Assembly: GCA_036960605.1 (NCBI GenBank)
Contig: JBALXI010000013.1
Location: 31,902-95,901 of the forward strand
Origin: Oleispira sp036960605
GTDB lineage: Bacteria; Pseudomonadota; Gammaproteobacteria; Pseudomonadales; Oceanobacteraceae
Length of the DNA stretch: 64,000 bases
Reading direction: 5' to 3'
Shown: in pieces, positions 52,428 through 60,029 of the stretch
How positions within the stretch are numbered: position 1 is the stretch's first letter
Layout of the letters: every line of letters starts with the position of its first letter
Made by a program: the position numbers and the translations under genes
The notes under the pieces: generated by a model
What the model was told of the DNA's origin: nothing
Seen by the model: the letters and a program-made list of their open reading frames with translations, nothing else
Database searches by the model: none

Positions 52428-53251
52428 TTTGCTTGTCCCGCTTTAAAGATACGATCAAGTAAAATGGCTAACAATACGATGGCTAAGCCGGCTTCAAATC
52501 CACTCGCAATATCAACAGTATTCAAAGCACGTACCACAGGCTTGCCTAAGCCGTCTGCACCTACAAGTGCAGCAATAACCACCATCGATAACGACAGCAT
52601 AATACATTGAGTCACACCGGCAGCAATACTGGTCGCAGCCGCAGGTAACTCGATACGGAATAATATTTGGCGCTTAGTGGCACCAAACGATCGACCCGCT
52701 TCTAGAATATCTTGTGGGACTTCGGAGATTCCCAAGTACGTTAATCTTATCGGTGCCGCAATGGCAAAAATGATGGTAGATATTAATCCAGGTACAACAC
52801 CTAAACCAAATAGGGTGAGTGTTGGGATTAAGTATACAAAGGTCGGAACCGTTTGCATTAAATCTAAAATAGGCTGTAAAACTTTATAAAAGGTAGGGTG
52901 ATGCGCCGCATAAATACCAATCGGCAAACCAATGACCATACAGAATAAAGCCGCATACAAAACCAAGGCAAGGGTTTGCATGGTTTCAACCCAATAGCCT
53001 AAATTCCAAATCAACATTAACGCCACAACAGCGTAAATGGCAAGACCCACAGAACGTCGAAAGTACAATGCGATTGCTACGACTAATATTATAAAGGCTA
53101 TTGGATTTAGCCATAGTAGCGCATCAGTAAATAAACTTATCATCCACTCTAGTGAGTCAGATATAGCATCAAAAAATGGCTCGCCATTATCAACTAACCA
53201 ATCGACAAATGTTTCAATGTAATTACCCAAAGGTAATTTTGACTGTTCCAT
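52424..53251 (-). CDS. choW: Choline ABC transporter permease
   Basis: 275 residues with about six membrane segments and the OpuAB/ProW inner-membrane component fold. EAA loop: GATKRQILFRIELPAAATSIAAGV. N-terminal part EQSKLPLGNYIETFVDWLVDNGEPFFDAISD matches the choline-type permeases. The start is preceded by AGAGA. The gene lies about 100 bases downstream of choX, across hairpins. Confidence 0.92.
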   Translation of the reverse strand: MEQSKLPLGNYIETFVDWLVDNGEPFFDAISDSLEWMISLFTDALLWLNPIAFIILVVAIALYFRRSVGLAIYAVVALMLIWNLGYWVETMQTLALVLYAALFCMVIGLPIGIYAAHHPTFYKVLQPILDLMQTVPTFVYLIPTLTLFGLGVVPGLISTIIFAIAAPIRLTYLGISEVPQDILEAGRSFGATKRQILFRIELPAAATSIAAGVTQCIMLSLSMVVIAALVGADGLGKPVVRALNTVDIASGFEAGLAIVLLAILLDRIFKAGQAK

Positions 53252-53309
53252 GGAATCTCTTGTTGCGAGCAGTTATTACTACTCGCAGCCTCTTTCTATT
53301 GTTAATGTT

Positions 53310-53334
53310 GCTGCACTAAATACTGTAGTGCAGC
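53310..53334. other. Stem-loop between choX and choW
   Basis: GCTGCACTA (53310-53318) and TAGTGCAGC (53326-53334) form a perfect 9-bp stem with a 7-base loop. A second dyad CTGCAATTGCAG (53342-53353) and an imperfect GCGAG/CTCGC pair (53265-53286) are next to it. This sits in the transcript between choX and choW, a position where hairpins often raise the level of the binding-protein message relative to the permease. Confidence 0.5.
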
Positions 53335-53354
53335 TTAAAAACTGCAATTGCAGC

Positions 53355-54278
53355 TTATTTAAGGATAGCGCTCGCAGCAGCTAATGCTGGCTTACCGTCT
53401 AGCGTTGTTACGCCTTCTAACCAAGCATCAAGAGCTTTTGGATTTTTCTTGATCCATTCTCTAGCAGCAACTTCAGGCTTTTTACCGCCATCTAAAATCG
53501 CACCCATCACTTCGTTTTCCATTGGCAATGTAAACGTAAGGTTGGTTAATAACTTGCCAACATTTTTACATTCAGTCGTGTAGTTTTTACGTACGTTAGT
53601 ATGAACGCTAGCACCACCATAGTTAGGACCGAAGAAATCATCTCCGCCTTCTAGGTAAGCCAATTCAAAGTTGGCATTCATTGGATGTGGAGCCCAACCT
53701 AAAAATACAATCCATTTGTTACGACGAGTCATGCGCTTAACTTGAGACAACATACCCGCTTCACTTGATTCGATAACTTCAAAGTTTTCTAAACCAAATG
53801 CATTCTTATCAATCATAGATTGAATCAAACGGTTACCATCGTTACCTGGCTCGATGCCATAAATTTTGCTTTCAAACTTACTTGCATGCTTGGCAAGATC
53901 AGCAAAAGATTTAACCCCTGCGTTATAAACAGACTTAGGCACGGCTAATGTATATTTAGCGCCTTCAAGGTTTGTATGAATACTTTCAACAGTACCACTT
54001 TCAAGGTACGGCTTAATATCCGCTTCCATCGTTGGCATCCAGTTTCCTAGAAACACATCGATATCATTATTTTGCATTGACTTGTAAGTAACCGGTACAG
54101 ACAAAACCTGAGTTTTAGTCTTGTAACCAATGCTTTCAAGTACTACTGACGTTACCGCAGTCGTCGCTGTAATATCGGTCCAACCCACATCTGCAAAACG
54201 TACAGTGTCACATTGGTTAGCATTTGCAACGCCTGCTAACATCATGCTGGCTGATAATAATAGAGTTTTTACTTTCAT
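53355..54278 (-). CDS. choX: Choline-binding periplasmic protein
   Basis: 307 residues, signal peptide (cleavage after ANA, about residue 20), then an OpuAC-type substrate-binding protein: CDTVRFADVGWTDITATTAV, VFLGNWMPTMEADIKPYL, KWIVFLGWAPHPMNANFELAYLEGGDDFFGPNYGG. The aromatic residues of the choline box and paired Cys residues (mature Cys near the start and Cys in YTTECKN) fit ChoX. AAAAGGAAAA precedes the start. Delivers choline to ChoWV. Confidence 0.92.
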   Translation of the reverse strand: MKVKTLLLSASMMLAGVANANQCDTVRFADVGWTDITATTAVTSVVLESIGYKTKTQVLSVPVTYKSMQNNDIDVFLGNWMPTMEADIKPYLESGTVESIHTNLEGAKYTLAVPKSVYNAGVKSFADLAKHASKFESKIYGIEPGNDGNRLIQSMIDKNAFGLENFEVIESSEAGMLSQVKRMTRRNKWIVFLGWAPHPMNANFELAYLEGGDDFFGPNYGGASVHTNVRKNYTTECKNVGKLLTNLTFTLPMENEVMGAILDGGKKPEVAAREWIKKNPKALDAWLEGVTTLDGKPALAAASAILK

Positions 54279-54321
54279 TTTATTTTCCTTTTATAGTTAT
54301 GGTTGAGGGTGTGATTTAATT

Positions 54322-56028
54322 TTAAAATTTACTGCGCTGCACGGTTTTCCAATCTGGAGCCATACTCACTTCAGCATCACTTGGCGGTAACGTTACATTT
54401 GACTTAATCAAGTCAGCTGCTCGCTCTGCAACCATAATGGTCGGAGCGTTTAAATTACCGTTAGGAATGGTTGGAAATATAGAGGAATCGACAACCCGTA
54501 AGTTTTCGATGCCATGCACGCGTGTTTCTGGATCAACTACCGACATCTCATCGGTGCCCATTTTGCATGTACAAGATGGGTGATAAGCACTTTCAACATT
54601 GGCTCGCACAAACGCATCAATTTCTTCATCTGTTTGAACTTGCACGCCCGGCTGAATCTCATCATCACGATATTGATCAAAGGCCGGTTGGTTAATAATC
54701 TCGCGTGTCAGTTTTACACAATCTCGGAAGCCTTCTTTATCGGCTTCTTCTGCAAGATAATTAAACTTGATGCTTGGGTGTGCTTTAGGATCAGCACTGA
54801 TGACTTTGACGGCACCACGGCTTGACGGCTTGTTATGCCCGATATGCACTTGAAAACCATGCCCAGCAAATGCTGTACGACCATCGTAACGCATTGCGGC
54901 AGGTAGAAAGTGATACTGCAAATCGGGCCATTCAACACCTGCTTTAGAACGAATAAAACCACAAGATTCAAAATGATTTGTTGTCCCTAAGCCCTTCTTA
55001 AAAAAGAACCAGTTGGCACCAATTAAAAACTTACTCCACAAATCTAATTTTCCATTAAGAGTAATCGGTTGCTTACACTTAAACTGGAAATAAAACTCGA
55101 GATGATCTTGTAAGTTTTCACCGACGCCAGGCAAGTTATGCTGACATTCAATACCGGCTTTTTCTAATGTCTCTTTGGCACCGATACCGGATAGCTGTAA
55201 TAAGTGCGGAGAACCAATGGATCCAGCCGAAAGAATCACTTCTCTATTCGCCTGCACCTCAATGATTTTACCTTTACGTTCATAGCGTATGCCGGTCGCT
55301 TTTTTACTGCCTGCATCGACTGATAATAATACTTTATGCACAAGCGCATGGGTAACGACAGTTAAATTAGGTCGTGACTGCACAGGTCTTAAATACGCAT
55401 TCGCCGTTGACCAGCGCACGCCATTTTTAACCGTCATGTGCATTGGGCCAAAGCCTTCTTGCTGCTTGCCGTTATAATCAGCAGTATCCATGTAACCCGC
55501 TTCAACACCGGCATCAACAAATGCTTGGTAGAGAGGGTTTTTCATTTCGTTACCGTTATTAACGCCTAGCGGGCCTTCAGTGCCGCGATAATCTGTAGAC
55601 TCTGCCTTTGCTGTTGCTAGCGCCCAAGTTTCAGACTTTTTGAAATACGGTAAGCAATGCGCATAATCCCAATCGGTCGCGCCTTGTTCGGCCCACTGAT
55701 CAAAATCTTTTGCATGGCCTCGAACATACACCATGCCATTGATTGAAGATGATCCGCCTAATACCTTGCCTCTTGGGCAATGCATTTTTCGGTTATCTAA
55801 ATGAGGCTCTTCTTCTGTTTCAAACTGCCAAGCGTACTTTTTGGTATTCATCGGAATCGATAAAGCCGTCGGCATTTGAATAAAAATACTGCGATCACTG
55901 CCGCCTGTTTCTAATAATAAAACGGACGCATTAGGATCTTCAGACAAGCGATTCGCCAGCACACAGCCCGCAGAACCCGCACCGACAATAATGTAATCGT
56001 AACGTATATCACTCATTTTATTTTTCAT
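54322..56028 (-). CDS. betA: Choline dehydrogenase (FAD)
   Basis: 568 residues, a membrane-associated GMC oxidoreductase that oxidises choline to betaine aldehyde, and further. FAD motif YDYIIVGAGSAGCVLANRLSE near the start; CPRGKVLGGSSSINGMVYVRG; the active-site His is in AYHPSCTCKMG (near 477). Frame start TAATG overlaps the betB stop; an alternative ATG four codons later (56016, MSDIRYD) is equally possible. Functions with BetB to make glycine betaine, an osmoprotectant. Confidence 0.95.
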   Translation of the reverse strand: MKNKMSDIRYDYIIVGAGSAGCVLANRLSEDPNASVLLLETGGSDRSIFIQMPTALSIPMNTKKYAWQFETEEEPHLDNRKMHCPRGKVLGGSSSINGMVYVRGHAKDFDQWAEQGATDWDYAHCLPYFKKSETWALATAKAESTDYRGTEGPLGVNNGNEMKNPLYQAFVDAGVEAGYMDTADYNGKQQEGFGPMHMTVKNGVRWSTANAYLRPVQSRPNLTVVTHALVHKVLLSVDAGSKKATGIRYERKGKIIEVQANREVILSAGSIGSPHLLQLSGIGAKETLEKAGIECQHNLPGVGENLQDHLEFYFQFKCKQPITLNGKLDLWSKFLIGANWFFFKKGLGTTNHFESCGFIRSKAGVEWPDLQYHFLPAAMRYDGRTAFAGHGFQVHIGHNKPSSRGAVKVISADPKAHPSIKFNYLAEEADKEGFRDCVKLTREIINQPAFDQYRDDEIQPGVQVQTDEEIDAFVRANVESAYHPSCTCKMGTDEMSVVDPETRVHGIENLRVVDSSIFPTIPNGNLNAPTIMVAERAADLIKSNVTLPPSDAEVSMAPDWKTVQRSKF

Positions 56029-57482
56029 TAAAAAGGACTTTCTAGAGGCTGCATGCCTACGTAGACAGATTTAATTTGAGTATATTGGTTCATCGTAGAC
56101 GATCCGTTTTCGCGTCCAATACCGGAAAGCTTGTAGCCTCCAACAGGCATCTCTGCAGGAGAAGCACCATAAGCATTAATCCAACAAATACCTGCTTCCA
56201 TCTGCTTAACAACGCGATGAGCACGACGGATATCATTAGTGAATACACCGGCCGCTAAACCATATTCAGTATCATTGGCGCGTTTGATGACTTCTTCTTC
56301 AGACTCAAACATTAAGACCGACATAACAGGACCAAAGATTTCTTCTTTAACGATGGTCATGTCATCAGTACAGTCAGTAAAAATTGTTGGCGCAACAAAA
56401 TAGCCGCCTTCAACACCTTTTGGCTGTAATGCTTTTCCGCCAGTCAATAAAAAGGCACCTTCTTGGGTGCCTTTTTCGATGTAACCTAAAACCAACTGTT
56501 GGTGTGTTCGTGATATCAATGCGCCAAAGTTTGTCTCTGGATCCATCGGATCACCGGCAATAATATTCTTCTCAGTTCGCTGTTTTAATTGTTCAACAAA
56601 TTTCGGATAAATATCTTGTTGAACAAATACACGCGTACAGTTAGTACAAACTTCGCCTTGCGTATAAAAATTACCTAGCATGGCAGCGGAAACTGCTTCA
56701 TCAAGATCAGCATCAGAGAAAACGATCAAAGGTGATTTACCACCGAGTTCCATCGTGGCATCTTTCAAGTTGGTGGCCGCAGCCGCCATTACTTTTTTAC
56801 CCGTTCCAACTTCACCGGTAAAAGAAACTTTAGAGATTTCATTATGCGTCGTTAGCCAAGCGCCAACTTCACCATCACCTTGAACGACGTTGAATACGCC
56901 TGCAGGCACGCCGGCTTCAAAAAATATCTCAGCGAGCTTCACGGCACCGTGTGGAGTTTCTTCCGACGGTTTGAAAATCATGCTATTACCACAGGCTAAT
57001 GCCGGCGCGGCTTTCCAGCAGGCAATTTGCAAGGGATAATTCCATGCGCCAATACCGGCACAGATTCCTAGTGGTTCACGACGGGTATAATAAAAATCAC
57101 CGCCTAAATCTTGCTGCGTGCCTTCAATGCTTAATGCTAAAGCGGCAAAGTATTCGATTGAATCTGCGCCGGTTACGATATCGACGACAGAAGCTTCTTG
57201 CCACGGCTTACCGGTATCAATAACTTCGATCTCAGCTAATTCATCATTACGTTCACGTAACAACTCAACCGCTTTTAATAGAATACGGTTACGCTCAAAC
57301 CCAGTCATCGCTGACCACGTTTCGAAACCCTGCTGGCTACTTTCAATCGCAGCGGCTCGAATTTTTTCATCAGCAACTTCAACCTGATAAGCCAACAGCC
57401 CTGTTCCAGGATTGATGACATCAAACGTTTCACCACTGGCATTATCAAGGTGTTCACCATTGATAAAGTTTTTTAAGATCAT
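56028..57482 (-). CDS. betB: Betaine aldehyde dehydrogenase
   Basis: 484 residues from ATG 57482, which overlaps the betI stop as ATGA; the frame continues upstream in betI, but sequence before this ATG has no dehydrogenase content. Starts MILKNFINGE as BetB proteins do. Catalytic residues: the glutamate in MELGGKSPLIVF and the cysteine in QGEVCTNCTRVFV. Oxidises betaine aldehyde to glycine betaine with NAD(P)+. Followed directly by betA. Confidence 0.94.
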   Translation of the reverse strand: MILKNFINGEHLDNASGETFDVINPGTGLLAYQVEVADEKIRAAAIESSQQGFETWSAMTGFERNRILLKAVELLRERNDELAEIEVIDTGKPWQEASVVDIVTGADSIEYFAALALSIEGTQQDLGGDFYYTRREPLGICAGIGAWNYPLQIACWKAAPALACGNSMIFKPSEETPHGAVKLAEIFFEAGVPAGVFNVVQGDGEVGAWLTTHNEISKVSFTGEVGTGKKVMAAAATNLKDATMELGGKSPLIVFSDADLDEAVSAAMLGNFYTQGEVCTNCTRVFVQQDIYPKFVEQLKQRTEKNIIAGDPMDPETNFGALISRTHQQLVLGYIEKGTQEGAFLLTGGKALQPKGVEGGYFVAPTIFTDCTDDMTIVKEEIFGPVMSVLMFESEEEVIKRANDTEYGLAAGVFTNDIRRAHRVVKQMEAGICWINAYGASPAEMPVGGYKLSGIGRENGSSTMNQYTQIKSVYVGMQPLESPF

Positions 57483-58084
57483 AATGTTTTTTCCAACTGG
57501 CATTGCGATGAAATGAACTGCTTGCACAATATTTCGGCTTGTTTAAATTCGTCTACGCTGGTTTGGCTTAAGCTACTTCTCAGCCATAGACCGTCAATCA
57601 TAGCGGCCGTCATAGAAGCGGCTAATACAGCACGCTCTTTGTTCGGAATAATTTGTCGATAGGAATACAGTAAATTGCGCAGTAAACGCTTACTGTTGAC
57701 GGCTTGTAAACGAGCCAATTCAGGGTCATGTAACGCTTGAGCCCAAAAACAAAGCCAAGTTCGCGTTACTGAAGTCGATTGTTGAAAACAGGCAAAGTTG
57801 GTATCGACGATCATTTGTAGCCTTAATTCAGGCGTCAGCGGTTGTTCACAGTTAGTAATCTGCTGTAATAAACCCTGCTTTAATTCTTCTAGGAGATGTC
57901 GAATGGTGGCAAGGATAAGACCTTGCTTGCTGCCAAAATAGTGGCTGATGATACCCGCCGACATATTTGCTTGGCGGCTTATTGTTAAAATCGTAGTACC
58001 TTGAAAACCATGGTTCTCAATTGATTTAATTGTGGCTTGGATTAATTCTTGTTTACGTAATTTTTCGGTTCCGACTCTAGCCAT
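57479..58084 (-). CDS. betI: TetR-family choline-responsive repressor
   Basis: 201 residues: N-terminal helix-turn-helix (about 27-46, FQGTTILTISRQANMSAGIISHYFGSK) followed by the BetI ligand-binding domain (RTWLCFWAQALHDPELARLQAVNSKRL). Represses the bet genes in the absence of choline. It is the first gene of the betIBA operon; ATGA coupling to betB. The candidate operator lies just ahead of the start codon. Confidence 0.93.
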   Translation of the reverse strand: MARVGTEKLRKQELIQATIKSIENHGFQGTTILTISRQANMSAGIISHYFGSKQGLILATIRHLLEELKQGLLQQITNCEQPLTPELRLQMIVDTNFACFQQSTSVTRTWLCFWAQALHDPELARLQAVNSKRLLRNLLYSYRQIIPNKERAVLAASMTAAMIDGLWLRSSLSQTSVDEFKQAEILCKQFISSQCQLEKTL

Positions 58085-58090
58085 AATTCC

Positions 58091-58108
58091 ACTGAATGGT
58101 TATTCAAT
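58091..58108. promoter_or_regulatory. Candidate BetI operator
   Basis: ACTGAAT-GGTT-ATTCAAT is an inverted repeat (6 of 7 positions pair in each arm) centred 15 bases upstream of the betI ATG. The TGAAT/ATTCA core resembles the TTGAA-centred BetI boxes of related bacteria. It overlaps the expected transcription start, consistent with a repressor site. Confidence 0.5.
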
Positions 58109-58116
58109 TACGAATA

Positions 58117-58144
58117 AGTTTAACATATGGGAGGCTTAGAACAA
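58117..58144 (-). promoter_or_regulatory. Candidate sigma-70 promoter of betIBA
   Basis: On the minus strand, TTGTTC (58139-58144) and TAAACT (58117-58122) are 16 bases apart, matching the -35 and -10 consensus at 3 and 4 of 6 positions. The candidate BetI operator follows. Modest support only. Confidence 0.35.
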
Positions 58145-58172
58145 GGGCTGAGTCGACTAGCAACCCTTGAAA

Positions 58173-59048
58173 CTAGGGCGTTTTGCCTTGAGCTTGGTAC
58201 CAAAGTGATGATAAATATTCCATCTGCACACACGCTCTGCGCCACGCCACTAGGTCTGTTACGCCGTATAAAGAAAGGATCTGATTTTCTAAATCCTCTT
58301 CATTTTTAGGCTGACTATCGGTCAGTAATTCTTTTTCAGATGCTTTAAATGACTGCTTAATCCCCTGAAATAATGCTGCCAGATCCCATAATGGATGAGC
58401 AAAACCGGCATATTCCCAATCCAATAATTGCAAGCCTTCAGCTGTATAAAGCCAATTAGCCAAAACCGGATCGAGGTGGCAAAGACAGAACTCACCTGCT
58501 GGCGGTTCAGTCATCGCCACTTGCATCAGCGGCTTCATTTTTACAATGTCATTATCGGGTTGCTTAGCCTCGATCATCTGCCAATACGCTTGCGCTTTCT
58601 CTGCGATATTGACGACCGGCAAATTGATCTCAACTGGAATTTGGTGCAGCGCTTTTAACTGCTCAACCATGTACGTCAAAATGCTGTAACTAATAAGTCC
58701 ACTAGAGGGACTGCCATCTGAAAAGTCAGTATTATCAGCTAATACTTCACCTGCAATATAATCACGTATCCAGTAGCGATCCTCATCATCACAATAACGA
58801 ATAGCACTGGTAAAGTTTAAGCTCGATACCAGCTGATGAATCGTTTTTTCAACCGTACGATCGATGCCTAAAGCCTGGGTATTTTCAGCACTGATACGAA
58901 TGATGTATTCACCGCTTGCCAGCGAAAGTTGATAACAAGTATTTGTTAACCCGCCTTCAAGCACGCAAACTTGATCCGCTTCAATAGGGCTTTTAGAAAG
59001 CCCCCATAGCGGCCAATCATCCAATACGTCGCTTAATGTCATATTCAT
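58173..59048 (-). CDS. Phosphotransferase of the choline/thiamine kinase type (ThiK-like)
   Basis: About 291 residues from ATG 59048, which overlaps the pnuC stop as ATGA; an upstream ATG at 59081 would lie inside pnuC. APH fold: VLEGGLTNTCYQLSLASGEYIIRI (nucleotide loop), catalytic CHLDPVLANWLY and metal-binding LLDWEYAGFAHPLWDLA. With a TPP riboswitch, TonB receptor and PnuT in the operon, thiamine (ThiK) or a related vitamin is the likely substrate; choline kinase-like alternatives cannot be excluded from the motifs. Confidence 0.78.
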   Translation of the reverse strand: MNMTLSDVLDDWPLWGLSKSPIEADQVCVLEGGLTNTCYQLSLASGEYIIRISAENTQALGIDRTVEKTIHQLVSSLNFTSAIRYCDDEDRYWIRDYIAGEVLADNTDFSDGSPSSGLISYSILTYMVEQLKALHQIPVEINLPVVNIAEKAQAYWQMIEAKQPDNDIVKMKPLMQVAMTEPPAGEFCLCHLDPVLANWLYTAEGLQLLDWEYAGFAHPLWDLAALFQGIKQSFKASEKELLTDSQPKNEEDLENQILSLYGVTDLVAWRRACVQMEYLSSLWYQAQGKTP

Positions 59049-59692
59049 ACTGCAGAAGCTGTTAAGGAGGTTGCCGAGCATTCACCTTGCTGGCGATATT
59101 CTTTCAGCCAGATGAACCAGCCGAATACGGCTAAGACGACGTAAAGTGCCATTAATAGCGCCGTTAAATACAGCTCTCTATCGATGTATAAATAAATCGC
59201 AACAGCATCAATAACTAACCAATATAGCCAATTTTCGAGTACTTTTTGCGTCACCATGTAGGTCGTTATTACAGCGCCCCAAGTGGTAAATGAATCTAGA
59301 TAAGGTAACGCGGCTGATGTGTTTTTTTCTAAACCATAGCCCGTGGCAAGACTCGTTAATACGATACCCACAATCACTAAAGCATGACGCGATAGCGACC
59401 AGGTTTTAATTTCGACATTCGCTGTTGAGTTTGGCTGAGCATTACCTCGCCATACCCACCAGCCATAAACAGCCATTATCAAGTAATACACGTTCAAGCC
59501 AGATTCCATCACCAGGCTAACGTCCCAGAATAGCCAGCTAAAAATTGCGGTGCTACCAAAGGCGGCATACCAGCATAAAATATGCTGGCGCATCGCCAAT
59601 ACTAGATATGCGACGCCTAAAATAACGGCAATGACTTCTAACATGCTCATTGCTTGGGCCGCGACTGCAATGCCTTGATAAAATGCGTCCAT
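59045..59692 (-). CDS. pnuT: PnuC/PnuT-family thiamine transporter
   Basis: 215 residues with about seven membrane segments. C-terminal hallmark VLENWLYWLVIDAVAIYLYIDRELYLTALLMALYVVLAVFGW and the substrate-site motif GWWVW near residue 77 identify the PnuC family. In a TPP-riboswitch-controlled operon the thiamine-type name PnuT applies. It facilitates diffusion, with trapping by the kinase encoded downstream. The next gene overlaps by ATGA. Confidence 0.85.
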   Translation of the reverse strand: MDAFYQGIAVAAQAMSMLEVIAVILGVAYLVLAMRQHILCWYAAFGSTAIFSWLFWDVSLVMESGLNVYYLIMAVYGWWVWRGNAQPNSTANVEIKTWSLSRHALVIVGIVLTSLATGYGLEKNTSAALPYLDSFTTWGAVITTYMVTQKVLENWLYWLVIDAVAIYLYIDRELYLTALLMALYVVLAVFGWFIWLKEYRQQGECSATSLTASAV

Positions 59693-59979
59693 TAAACATC
59701 ACCGTGTGGATTTAAGGCCGGATCTAAATTAGCGCCGATAAATTTACAGACAAAAATGGCTTTTCCAAACTGCTCGTAAGAACGACGAATTTCTTCTTTT
59801 AATGTATCCATCACAAGATCGTAATCACCAAAGACTTGAGTGCTCATGGTATTCCCCACCACGCTCAAACCTTTGATGGCCTGCAAGCGATCAATAAAAT
59901 CTTTAATCGCCGGAATATAGTCATCCGCTAGTGGGTACTTACTAATTTCTACTGACAGTTCCATAGAAGATTGCTCCAT
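59692..59979 (-). CDS. Thiamine-binding-type small protein (MTH1187/YqgV family)
   Basis: 95 residues from ATG 59979, which has AAGGA 7 bases ahead; the upstream ATG at 60006 is less likely. Ferredoxin-like fold with two beta-alpha-beta units: MELSVEISKYPLADDYIPAIKDFIDRLQ and VFGDYDLVMDTLKEEIRRSYEQFG, as in the MTH1187/YkoF thiamine-binding family. Cytoplasmic; binding of thiamine or HMP is a family trait. It lies between the receptor and transporter genes. Confidence 0.8.
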   Translation of the reverse strand: MEQSSMELSVEISKYPLADDYIPAIKDFIDRLQAIKGLSVVGNTMSTQVFGDYDLVMDTLKEEIRRSYEQFGKAIFVCKFIGANLDPALNPHGDV

Positions 59980-60029
59980 AACGAAATCCTTATTATTGAC
60001 GACCATTGTTATAAAAAATCATACGCACA

